Part shown: piece after piece, positions 1-6,346 of the stretch
How the letters are laid out: every line of letters starts with the position of its first letter
Numbering within the stretch: position 1 is the first letter of the stretch
Assembly: GCA_964616985.1 (NCBI GenBank)
Contig: CAZTVF010000113.1
Coordinates: forward strand, 1 to 17,447
Reading direction: 5' to 3'
Length of the DNA: 17,447 bases
From: CAZTVF01 sp964616985
Lineage (GTDB): Bacteria; Planctomycetota; Phycisphaerae; SM23-33
Position numbers and translations under genes: made by a program
Notes under the pieces: model-generated
The model's database searches: none
Told to the model about the DNA's origin: nothing
The model's input: only the letters and a program-made list of their open reading frames with translations

Positions 1-42
1 AACTGCTTCCGACACTGCGGCTACACGCTACGGGTGACTTAG
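1..42 (+). CDS. C-terminal end of an upstream reading frame (partial)
   Basis: The frame is open from the first base of the window and ends at TAG 40-42, encoding 13 residues that include C-F-R-H-C-G, which resembles half of a zinc ribbon. It is in the same frame as the zinc ribbon that follows at 61-132. It could be the tail of a separate upstream gene, or part of the same gene interrupted by the TAG. Too little is visible to name it. Confidence 0.3.
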   Translation, partial: NCFRHCGYTLRVT

Positions 43-45
43 GAG
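41..45 (+). promoter_or_regulatory. Shine-Dalgarno-like AGGAG with no start codon after it
   Basis: AGGAG overlaps the TAG at 40-42. Nine bases further on, in frame with the large protein, codon 55-57 is TTA, immediately followed by codons for R-C-P-A-C. The arrangement is what one would expect of a start at 55, but TTA is not a normal start codon. One base change (TTG, or less simply ATG) would make the zinc ribbon the N-terminus of the following protein. Confidence 0.4.
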
Positions 46-147
46 TGCTCTAGATTACGTTGTCCGGCTTGTACGCAGAAGATTTCACTTGAGGATACCG
101 AGAGCGGCAAATCCATTCGTTGCCCCTCGTGCCGTAAGATCATTCGC

Positions 148-2622
148 GTGCCGGCCCTTGATGACGAGGGCGGTGGGGCGGACTTCGGCCTCAAAGAGGC
201 CAGCGAACGGCCGGTCGATCGCGGTCCGGCCCTGCCCAGCCTCACCGGCGGGGCGAGCTACGAAGGCCTCAATCCTCCCCGGCCCGAAGAGGCCAAGAGG
301 GCGATCCCGGTCGGGCTGATCGTCGCCGGCACGGCGCTGGTGATTGCGGGCTTGATCGTGGGGGCGGTGCTGCTGAACCGATCGGCCGGCAAATCCAACG
401 TGATTGTGACCAGGACGGACGGGGAGACGAGCGTCGAAACACCGTCGGGAGGGACTCCGAGCACGCCGAGCACGCCGAGCAACCCGGATACCCCAGGCAC
501 TCCCGCGGCCAGCCGCGCGCCGGCTACGCCGCCCCCGCCGCCGCCGAACCTGGAGGAAGTTCTCGCCGCCGAGGAGCCCGACTACGTCCCGTTCAAGGAG
601 CAGATGACCAAGCTGGGCGCTGAACTCAACGAGTACCTCAAGCAGAACGACGGGCTGTACCCCGAAGGCGTTCAGCAGCTGGCGGCCGCCCGCAAGCTGG
701 AGATGCCGATTGTCATGGGCGGGGCGCGCTGTCCCTGCCGCGTGGCCGGCACGATGGCCGACGTGGGCAAGGGCCCGTTCATCATCAATGATCGCATCTT
801 CCGGGACCGCGCCGGCAATCGGCGCCAGCTGGTGATCGACACGGCCGGAAGGATGGAGTCGCTGGATCCCGGCGAGGTGGATCGTCGCACCCGCCTGGGC
901 CTGGGCGGCTGCGAAGGCTATCCGATCGTGGGCATGCGCCGCGCGAAGTACGGGCAGCTGCCCGGTCCGTATTTCCATTGGACGGTCAACACGCAGGCCG
1001 AGCCGATCGACCAGGCCCGCGTCCGCATGCGCAATCTGCAAGGGGCCGTGCTGGCCTACGCCGACGCGCACAAGGGCGCCCTGCCTGTGGGCGCCGACGT
1101 GCTGGCCACCTCGGACCTGGGCTTCGACAAAGACGATCTCCACTCCAGCCACGCCCCGGACATGCCGGTGACGATGGTGACGCCCGCGACCGGTGCGTGC
1201 CGGCAGATCCTCGCGTTCGACCCGGTGCCGTACAACGTCGGCGGGCGGAACAAGTTCATCGCGATCAGCCGCGACTCGCTGTACATCATCGACGAGCCCA
1301 ACTTCGCCGAGGCCTTGTACCGCGACACGTTGCCGATGCCGCAGTTCGTCCGCCGCCCCATCGACCCCAGCGATTCGCCTCGTCTAAAGGCGGAGAAGAA
1401 CCTCTGGAACCTCCGCTGCGCATTGCAGGCCTACGCCGGGAATCACAACGGGGAATACCCGGTGACGCTGGCGGAACTGAAGGGGTCGGGCCTGCTGAAC
1501 GACCCGGCCGAGCTGTCCCCGCCCGGTCGCCCCAAGGAGATATACCGCTACGTGCCGGGGTACACCTTCCGCTCGCCGCACGCGTGCGTGGTGCTGTTCG
1601 ACCCGACGACGTATGACGTGGGCCCCACCAAGGTGACGATCGGGGCGACGATGGCGTCGGATCTGCTGTACAGCAGCAGCGCCGCGGTGATGCGTCAGAC
1701 CGTTCGCAACCAGGTGAACGCCGACAAGTCGCGGACCAAGGAGAACATGGCCGTGGTGCAATGGGCGTTGCTGCCCCGCGCCGCGCTGCCGGCCAGCCAC
1801 CCGCTGAACGACCTATGCGACGAGATCCGCGTTTTGGAGAATCGCGGGCGCGTCTCGTACATCGGGGTGACATTCGGCCCGCCGGCGGCCACGACGGCTG
1901 ACGCGGGCTACCTGAACTGGAAGACGCTGCAGGACAAGCGGTTCAACAATGCCATCGTCGCGCCGGGGATGGCCTCGACGAACTGGTATTCCGCCAACGG
2001 ATGGTGCCTTTCGCTGCAGACCACGGTGAGCTTCGGGCGTTCGGGGGCGTACTGGCTGTACTCGTCGGAATGGGAAGAAGACGGCACGACGCGGGAGACG
2101 TACTTCAACCTGCTGGGCGGGGCCGTCGCGGCGCCCGACTTCAAGGAACGCCCACACAAGTACCTTGAGAACCCCACGCCCAACGCCCTGGCCCGCATGG
2201 CCTGGGAACTGCTGCCCGACGGCATGATCCCCGACTCGCACCCCCTCAAACGCATATGCCCGGCCAACACGAAGCCCCTGATGCGCGGGAAAGAAGAAAT
2301 GGGCTGGATCGGCGTGGCCTTCGGCAACCGTGCCAAGAGCATGGAGGATCCCGTATTCCGATCCATGGCGATGAACCACGAGCGACAGTTCAAGGAACTC
2401 CTGACGAAGTTGGGCGCCACGCCGGGACAGATGATCTTGGTTGAACGCAACGGGTCCATCTTCCGCGGGCTCCGCTCGGCCGACGTCGCGAACAAATCCG
2501 TGGTCAGCTTCGTCGCCGGCGTTCAAGATGGTTACGCCGTCATCTACTGGTACGTCGGGAAGTACGCAGACATGGCCGAGCAAAGCATTATCGGCGGCGC
2601 ACCTTTCCCAGGGTCCAAGTAG
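148..2622 (+). CDS. Membrane-anchored protein with tandem pseudopilin-head-like modules
   Basis: Position 148 is a GTG, the first normal start in this open frame (824 residues), but the frame continues upstream to 43. That upstream part encodes a C-x2-C...C-x2-C zinc ribbon (Cys codons 61, 70, 121, 130), so the real start may be near 55. A single transmembrane helix lies at residues 53-76, then a Thr/Ser/Pro linker ending in a run of prolines (about 100-132). Three modules follow that resemble type II secretion pseudopilin heads. Each opens with a helix ending in a Y-x-D/N-x-G-x-Y/L-P type signature (about 153-178, 295-315 and 422-445). Modules 2 and 3 also share an F-D-P-x-x-Y-x-V-G strand (357 and 484). 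The last third carries a separate duplication starting at W539 and W686. There is no prepilin-peptidase site, so it is not itself a pilin. The role is unknown; it probably displays the modules outside the membrane. Confidence 0.8.
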   Translation: MPALDDEGGGADFGLKEASERPVDRGPALPSLTGGASYEGLNPPRPEEAKRAIPVGLIVAGTALVIAGLIVGAVLLNRSAGKSNVIVTRTDGETSVETPSGGTPSTPSTPSNPDTPGTPAASRAPATPPPPPPNLEEVLAAEEPDYVPFKEQMTKLGAELNEYLKQNDGLYPEGVQQLAAARKLEMPIVMGGARCPCRVAGTMADVGKGPFIINDRIFRDRAGNRRQLVIDTAGRMESLDPGEVDRRTRLGLGGCEGYPIVGMRRAKYGQLPGPYFHWTVNTQAEPIDQARVRMRNLQGAVLAYADAHKGALPVGADVLATSDLGFDKDDLHSSHAPDMPVTMVTPATGACRQILAFDPVPYNVGGRNKFIAISRDSLYIIDEPNFAEALYRDTLPMPQFVRRPIDPSDSPRLKAEKNLWNLRCALQAYAGNHNGEYPVTLAELKGSGLLNDPAELSPPGRPKEIYRYVPGYTFRSPHACVVLFDPTTYDVGPTKVTIGATMASDLLYSSSAAVMRQTVRNQVNADKSRTKENMAVVQWALLPRAALPASHPLNDLCDEIRVLENRGRVSYIGVTFGPPAATTADAGYLNWKTLQDKRFNNAIVAPGMASTNWYSANGWCLSLQTTVSFGRSGAYWLYSSEWEEDGTTRETYFNLLGGAVAAPDFKERPHKYLENPTPNALARMAWELLPDGMIPDSHPLKRICPANTKPLMRGKEEMGWIGVAFGNRAKSMEDPVFRSMAMNHERQFKELLTKLGATPGQMILVERNGSIFRGLRSADVANKSVVSFVAGVQDGYAVIYWYVGKYADMAEQSIIGGAPFPGSK

Positions 2623-2643
2623 CGAATCAGTCCCGGCCCGCCA

Positions 2644-2991
2644 TCACGCAACGGCGGGGTGGCGCTGGCGACGATGACTGTGCATGCCGTCACGGCGGAG
2701 CAGGTCACGATGGCGGCGGATCTCCTGCACCATGTGGTCCGTTACCTCATCGACGGCTTCATGGTAGTTGCGCGATTCACCCTGGGCGACCAGCGTTCCC
2801 GTCGGCAGTTGCAGCACGCAGCGGGCCTCGTAGGCGTTGGGGCGGTGATGTATCGTCAGGCGCAGGCTCCGCAGTTCCGGGCGATAGTTCTGCAGCAGGC
2901 GTTCGATCCGCAGGGCCTTCTTGTCCCAGTAGCTGGCGACCTCATCCTTGATCCGGGTCCAGCAGTCCCTGAACACTACTTGCCGTGCCAT
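2644..2991 (-). CDS. HPF/RaiA-like ribosome hibernation factor (S30AE domain)
   Basis: 115 residues. The start ATG (complement of 2989-2991) follows a full AGGAGG at 2998-3003, six bases away, which fixes the start. The pattern is that of the S30AE (sigma-54 modulation/HPF) fold: a helix with Y-W-D-K-K-A-L-R-I-E-R-L-L, then strands L-R-L-T-I-H-H and Y-E-A-R-C-V-L-Q-L, then a second helix N-Y-H-E-A-V-D-E-V-T-D with a basic tail. Known family members bind the 30S decoding region and inactivate or dimerise ribosomes in slow growth. This one is short and its first strand is abbreviated, so it would act as the short HPF/YfiA type without the C-terminal dimerisation domain of long HPF. It is a single gene, convergent with the large protein (21 bases between stops). 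Confidence 0.75.
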   Translation of the reverse strand: MARQVVFRDCWTRIKDEVASYWDKKALRIERLLQNYRPELRSLRLTIHHRPNAYEARCVLQLPTGTLVAQGESRNYHEAVDEVTDHMVQEIRRHRDLLRRDGMHSHRRQRHPAVA

Positions 2992-3176
2992 TTTGGGCCT
3001 CCTGTCTACTCCATCTTACGCATCGGCCAGATGACCACTGCGGATTAATGGCCCGCGGGGGAGAAAGAGATGGATTCGCCTGTGAGTTGCGCGCACGAAG
3101 CATCGATGATCGAGGGGGCCGGCGATCGCTTGCGTTTCGGCGCTGTTGATGTCACGCAAGAGCCAACAGCGATGCG

Positions 3177-3220
3177 CGTAAACATGCTTTTGGCCCTTCG
3201 GGCCTAAAAGCATGGCACCC
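3177..3220 (-). repeat. Dispersed 3'-end palindrome, copy 1
   Basis: Near-perfect palindrome. Arms CATGCTTTTGGCCC (3183-3196) and GGGCC-T-AAAAGCATG (3200-3214), loop TTC, one bulged T. Read on the minus strand it runs from GGGTGCC to TTTACG. Copies 2 (13209-13253) and 3 (16881-16924) match it in both arms and in these asymmetric flanks. It begins 28 nt after the stop of the GH57 gene and is oriented with GGGTGCC next to that gene, as in the other copies. A transcript would fold into a roughly 14-bp stem followed by UUUAC, so it may end or protect the mRNA. Confidence 0.8.
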
Positions 3221-3225
3221 AAGAG

Positions 3226-3240
3226 AAGCATGGCACCCGT
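3226..3240 (-). repeat. Half copy of the 3'-end palindrome
   Basis: AAGCATGGCACCC at 3226-3238 is identical to 3208-3220, the gene-proximal end of copy 1, and lies directly beside it. Only the flank and the tip of the stem are present. It looks like the remnant of a second, tandem copy immediately after the GH57 stop codon. Confidence 0.6.
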
Positions 3241-3248
3241 GGGGCGGG

Positions 3249-4949
3249 CTACATCTTCCACCAGTTCAGGTCGATCTCGGGGAAGATGATGTCGTGCAGA
3301 TCGGCGTCGGCGACCTCGTGGCGCTCGACCTCGTTGAGCTTGCCCAGGTAGGTCGAGTCGCGGGTGAGCTTCTCGCACAGGTCGATCAGCGTCTCGAAGC
3401 GGCCGACGTGCAGCATGAACCGCTTGATGCCGTAGTCCACCGCCTGCCCACGCGTCACGACGAATTCCCAGTCGCTCGCCTGCAGCAGCAGCAGTTCGCG
3501 GGCGGCCTTCTTCAGGAGGTCGGCCACCTGCTTGTCCTTCTGCCAGGGCAGCTGGAAGGTCATCTTGCCGAACAGGGCCTCGCAGCGGTACTCGATGTCC
3601 CACATCCACTTCACGCGGTCGTTGGCCCACACGCGGTGGTCGCCGCCCTCGCCCCAGGAGCCCTCGGGCAAGGCGACGGTCTTGTCGGGCGGGAACTTTT
3701 CCAGGTGCTCGGCCGTGGTCAGCAGTTCGACGTCGGGATCGCTGTTGAGCGTCATGATCACGTCGCGCAGGAACTGCGGGCCTTCGAACCACCAGTGCCC
3801 GAACAGCTCGGCGTCGAACGACGCCATCGCCACGCCGCGGCGGCCGGTCTGGTTGTGGTAGTCCCATAGCCGCTGCTTGACGAAGCGGCAGAAGTGCTGC
3901 GCGTGCTCAAAGACGCGGCCCTTGATGTCGTCGGGGTAGTACATGTGCTTGTCGCCCAGGTCCACCTTGGGCCCGGTGACCTTCCAGTACCGCAGGCCGC
4001 GCCGCTCGCCGTGCTTCTTGTGAAACTCGAGGTAGATGCCGTCGGCCGGGTAGCCGATCGATCCCGACCACACCTGTTCGCACACCCTGGGGTCGCGGCC
4101 GAACACGGCCACGCGGCCCGGCGAGGTGCCGTCGCTGTTGACCATGGCGGGTTCATAGACGTTGCGCCAGCCGCGGGCGGCGTACTTCTCCGCCTCTTCC
4201 CAGCCCACCTTGTGCCAGCCGTCGTTGCGGACCCACTCGGAGCGGCTGTTCTCGATGAGGTGGTTCTCGACGAAGAAGTGGTTGATCGTCTCGTCGGCGA
4301 TCATGGACTCCAGCGACAGGCGGTCTCCCTTGCCGGCCCAGCCGATGGGGTTGCTCCACGCGCCGCCGGGGCGGTAGGCGCACTCGGGCAGCCACATGCC
4401 AGTGGGCTTGAAGCCCAGGATGCGGTGCGAACTGGCCAGCCCGGCCCGCAGCTGCGCACGGATGGAGGAGTCTTCATAGAGCAGCGGCATGTACGAGTGC
4501 GTTGCCGCCGACGTGAGCACCTCGATGATGCCTTCGTTGGCCCAGTTGCCGTACGCGCGGGGGATGTCGCGGCCGATCTTCTCGAACTGCTCGCCCAGGT
4601 CGGTGTAGTACTGCGCCCAGCGGTCGGCGAGGTAGACGAGGTGGCCGTTGCCCCAGGCCTCGAAGTCGCGGCGATCTTCCTTCGCCCGCTCGACGCGGTC
4701 GGCGAGGTAATGCTCGAAGCCTTCCTTGAAGTGGTCGTGCGAGAGCTGCTCGATCAGCACCGGCGTCAGCCCGATCGTGATGCGGGCGGGCACCTTGTAC
4801 AGGGCGCACTCGCCGATCATCGACAGCAGCGGCAGGTACGTCTCTGCCGCCGCCTCGTACAGCCAGTCCTCGCCGTGCGGCCAGATTCCATGACGCAGCA
4901 CATAGGGGAGGTGGCCATGCAGAACGAGACAAAAGCTTCCAATCGCCAT
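3249..4949 (-). CDS. GH57 family 1,4-alpha-glucan branching enzyme
   Basis: 566 residues. The chosen ATG (complement of 4947-4949) follows TAGGAGA at 4954-4960; an ATG seven codons upstream lies on the wrong side of that site. Family GH57 motifs are in order: H-G-H-L-P-Y-V at 11-17; G-M-W-L-P-E-C-A-Y with the expected nucleophile Glu at 189; S-F-D-A-E-L-F-G-H-W-W-F-E-G with the expected acid/base Asp at 379. The C-terminal third is helical, as in the DUF1957 type branching enzymes of Thermus and Thermococcus. Established function of the family: cutting alpha-1,4 glucan chains and rejoining them as alpha-1,6 branches during cytoplasmic glycogen synthesis. Nothing looks broken. It is transcribed alone; a GH13-fold relative lies at 6347-8053. 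GH57 also contains amylases and 4-alpha-glucanotransferases, but the W-x-P-E-C and D-A-E-L-F-G-H context favours branching. Confidence 0.88.
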   Translation of the reverse strand: MAIGSFCLVLHGHLPYVLRHGIWPHGEDWLYEAAAETYLPLLSMIGECALYKVPARITIGLTPVLIEQLSHDHFKEGFEHYLADRVERAKEDRRDFEAWGNGHLVYLADRWAQYYTDLGEQFEKIGRDIPRAYGNWANEGIIEVLTSAATHSYMPLLYEDSSIRAQLRAGLASSHRILGFKPTGMWLPECAYRPGGAWSNPIGWAGKGDRLSLESMIADETINHFFVENHLIENSRSEWVRNDGWHKVGWEEAEKYAARGWRNVYEPAMVNSDGTSPGRVAVFGRDPRVCEQVWSGSIGYPADGIYLEFHKKHGERRGLRYWKVTGPKVDLGDKHMYYPDDIKGRVFEHAQHFCRFVKQRLWDYHNQTGRRGVAMASFDAELFGHWWFEGPQFLRDVIMTLNSDPDVELLTTAEHLEKFPPDKTVALPEGSWGEGGDHRVWANDRVKWMWDIEYRCEALFGKMTFQLPWQKDKQVADLLKKAARELLLLQASDWEFVVTRGQAVDYGIKRFMLHVGRFETLIDLCEKLTRDSTYLGKLNEVERHEVADADLHDIIFPEIDLNWWKM

Positions 4950-5194
4950 CGGATCTCCTAAAAAGTCCACGGCTTACGATGCAGTGAAGACGAATGCGAA
5001 CGGCCGCGCGTGGACGTCAATCGCCCGGGCGGCGTACAGGCCCCGGTAACGAAGAACAGTCTATGCGAACCGGCGATGAACTTCCATTGAGGATGCGTGA
5101 TTTATCAAAGGCGTCTTTCGTTGCCTTCGCGGTGCCCCCCCCAAACTTGTGGTCCATCACGGATTATCGGGGACGGGAAGACGCTGCCACGTAG

Positions 5195-5214
5195 GGTGGG
5201 CAGGCATGCCCACC
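5195..5214. repeat. Hairpin GGTGGGCA / TGCCCACC
   Basis: Perfect 8-bp arms at 5195-5202 and 5207-5214 around a GGCA loop. It belongs to no nearby gene and is unlike the other palindromes in the window. Confidence 0.6.
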
Positions 5215-5259
5215 ATTCCACGTGCCCCATTCATCATGACGGTCCAGCGCTCGGGGCGA

Positions 5260-5388
5260 AGAAGCAGCGAACAGCAGAACCGCAGAACAAGGAATTTCGA
5301 ATATTGAAGTGAAAGACGAATGGATCGCGGGTCTTTCCCTTCGGAGTTCTGCTGTTCGGTGTTCGGAATTCTGCTGTTCGCTGTTTCT
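5260..5388. repeat. Long inverted repeat with CGAACAGCAGAA units
   Basis: Left arm CAGCGAACAGCAGAA (5265-5279) is the exact complement of TTCTGCTGTTCGCTG (5369-5383). Five more outward positions on each side (5260-5264 with 5384-5388) pair with one G-T, giving 20 bp. The unit TTCTGCTGTTCG also occurs at 5347-5358, so the right side is a direct repeat as well. The enclosed 88 bases contain the AT-rich text GGAATTTCGAATATTGAAG. The right arm ends 57 bases before the lipoprotein start, so it could fold in a longer transcript. It looks like intergenic repeat material rather than coding sequence. Confidence 0.6.
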
Positions 5389-5432
5389 CGTCGCCCCCAA
5401 CGCGGGGCTTGCTCCGCCCCGGAGGCGGGCCT

Positions 5433-5438
5433 TATAAT
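5433..5438 (+). promoter_or_regulatory. Candidate -10 box TATAAT; possible leaderless start
   Basis: A perfect TATAAT lies seven bases before the GTG at 5446. Transcription starting about seven bases past a -10 box would begin on or near the GTG itself, which implies a leaderless mRNA. The -35 region is weak (TTGCTC at 5409-5414, 18-bp spacer). The GGAGG at 5421-5425 is 20 bases from the GTG, too far for a normal ribosome binding site. Confidence 0.4.
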
Positions 5439-5445
5439 CTCCGCC

Positions 5446-5976
5446 GTGAGAACCCACATAACCCGCGTTCGATTCTGGGCCCCGCTGATGCTGGGCACGC
5501 TGCTGGCGGCGGCTGCCTGGTCTGTCGGCGGCTGCGATCAGCTCAAGCCCGTGCCCACCACCCAGCCGGTGCCCAGCCCGATCAACATGCTGCTGCCCAA
5601 GAGCATCCACATCCACCCGCTGACGGGCGGGTCGCGGGTATTCGAGGGCGGCCTGCGTGGGCTGGAGGTTCAGCTGGCGGCCAAGGATTCGTTCGGAAAC
5701 ACCACCAAGGCCTTCGGCGACTTCGTCTTCGAGCTCTACGATTACCGCCCCAACAGCCCCGACCCCAAGGGCCCGCGCATCGCGGTGTGGGAGGAATCGA
5801 CCCTGGACCCCAAGCTCAACAGCCGCTTCTGGGACGAGACCCGCCGCATGTACGAATTCCGCCTGCAGTGGGACTACACGCCCACGCCCGGGCGCAAGTT
5901 CGTCGTCACTGTGCGGTTCTCCAGCCCGTTCAGCGAGAGGCTGTTCGCGCAGTACACCTTCATTACGGGGGAGTGA
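5446..5976 (+). CDS. Putative lipoprotein of unknown function
   Basis: 176 residues from GTG 5446. This start gives a proper lipoprotein signal: basic N-terminus with R2, R7 and R9, a hydrophobic stretch at 10-25, and lipobox S-V-G-G-C with Cys at 30. The frame is open further upstream to 5320, but that part is translated repeat DNA; ATG 5488 would lose the positive charges. The mature part has a short Pro/Thr linker and then a compact domain with V-F-E-G-G-L-R-G-L-E-V-Q-L and a strand ending K-F-V-V-T-V-R-F-S-S-P-F. The composition suggests a small beta-sandwich. I do not recognise a family. Only one base separates its stop from the next start, so it is co-transcribed with the BamE-like lipoprotein; a cell-envelope role is likely. 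Confidence 0.7.
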   Translation: MRTHITRVRFWAPLMLGTLLAAAAWSVGGCDQLKPVPTTQPVPSPINMLLPKSIHIHPLTGGSRVFEGGLRGLEVQLAAKDSFGNTTKAFGDFVFELYDYRPNSPDPKGPRIAVWEESTLDPKLNSRFWDETRRMYEFRLQWDYTPTPGRKFVVTVRFSSPFSERLFAQYTFITGE

Positions 5977-5977
5977 C

Positions 5978-6301
5978 ATGAGGCGTCGCGGTCTGGCCAT
6001 CTCGATTCTGCTGTGTGCGGCCGCCGTCATCAGCGGCTGCGGCGGGCCGGAATTCACGCGCGAGAAATACCAGACGCTCTTCGTGGGCCAGCCCCAGAAG
6101 GAAGTCCAGGGCACGCTGGGCCGCCCCAACGCCGCGACCGCGGACACCTGGTTCTACTTCGACACCATGCCCACCTACCATGCGGCCCGCATCTACTTCC
6201 GCGACGGCCTGGTCGTCGCCAAGGAATGGTTCACGAATCCCGCCGCCGCCAACGCGGCGAAGGCGACCTCCAAGCCCGCCACGTCCCGCCCCGGCGCCTA
6301 G
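5978..6301 (+). CDS. Small BamE/SmpA-like lipoprotein
   Basis: 107 residues. The ATG follows a purine-rich GGGGGAG at 5967-5973. Signal: M-R-R-R-G, hydrophobic run, lipobox V-I-S-G-C with Cys at 21. The mature domain reads Y-Q-T-L-F-V-G-Q-P-Q-K-E-V-Q, then L-G-R-P-N, then W-F-Y-F-D, then I-Y-F-R-D-G-L-V. This matches the BamE/SmpA/OmlA plan of a helix after 'G-x-x-x-x-x-V', an 'L-G-x-P' turn, and two strands with W-Y/F-Y and F-x-x-G-x-V. In proteobacteria BamE assists outer-membrane protein assembly; many small lipoproteins share the fold without that job, and no other Bam gene is nearby. The last 20 residues are Ala/Lys/Thr-rich and probably disordered. It is translated with the preceding lipoprotein. 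Confidence 0.7.
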   Translation: MRRRGLAISILLCAAAVISGCGGPEFTREKYQTLFVGQPQKEVQGTLGRPNAATADTWFYFDTMPTYHAARIYFRDGLVVAKEWFTNPAAANAAKATSKPATSRPGA

Positions 6302-6346
6302 CATCGCCATTCGCCGGGCAGGCGATTCCGCCTCCGTTCAAGCGTT

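Larger units (their letters stand above)
4950..5445. other. Intergenic, repeat-bearing, no supported gene
   Basis: No frame here has a credible start and protein-like composition. The stretch holds an 8-bp-arm hairpin at 5195-5214, a larger inverted repeat at 5260-5388, a run of eight C at 5135-5142, and the candidate promoter of the lipoprotein gene at its right end. A TTGACG lies at 5015-5020 on the minus strand upstream of the GH57 gene, but no convincing -10 partner was found. Confidence 0.6.

Noticed and set aside
85..1152. 355-codon open frame on the minus strand
   Set aside because: It lies wholly opposite the large plus-strand protein; its composition is Arg/Ala/Gly/His-rich with no family motif, as expected of an antisense shadow in GC-rich DNA.
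2637..2658. CCCGCC/GGCGGG hairpin between the first two convergent genes as a terminator
   Set aside because: Only six base pairs with a 10-base loop, no T-run, and partly inside the HPF coding end.
3141..3171. CGCTGTTG / CAACAGCG inverted repeat
   Set aside because: An exact 8-bp pair with a 15-base loop, but no second copy and no position relative to a gene that suggests a role; could be chance.
3016..3867. 283-codon minus-strand frame reaching past the GH57 stop
   Set aside because: It is in another frame of the GH57 gene and then translates the palindrome; Arg/Pro-rich and without domains.
5015..5020. TTGACG as the -35 of the GH57 promoter
   Set aside because: No acceptable -10 hexamer lies 15-19 bases downstream on the minus strand.
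5164..6147. 327-codon minus-strand frame
   Set aside because: Antisense to both lipoprotein genes and partly translated from the 5260-5388 inverted repeat, giving low-complexity text such as N-S-E-Q-Q-N-S-E.
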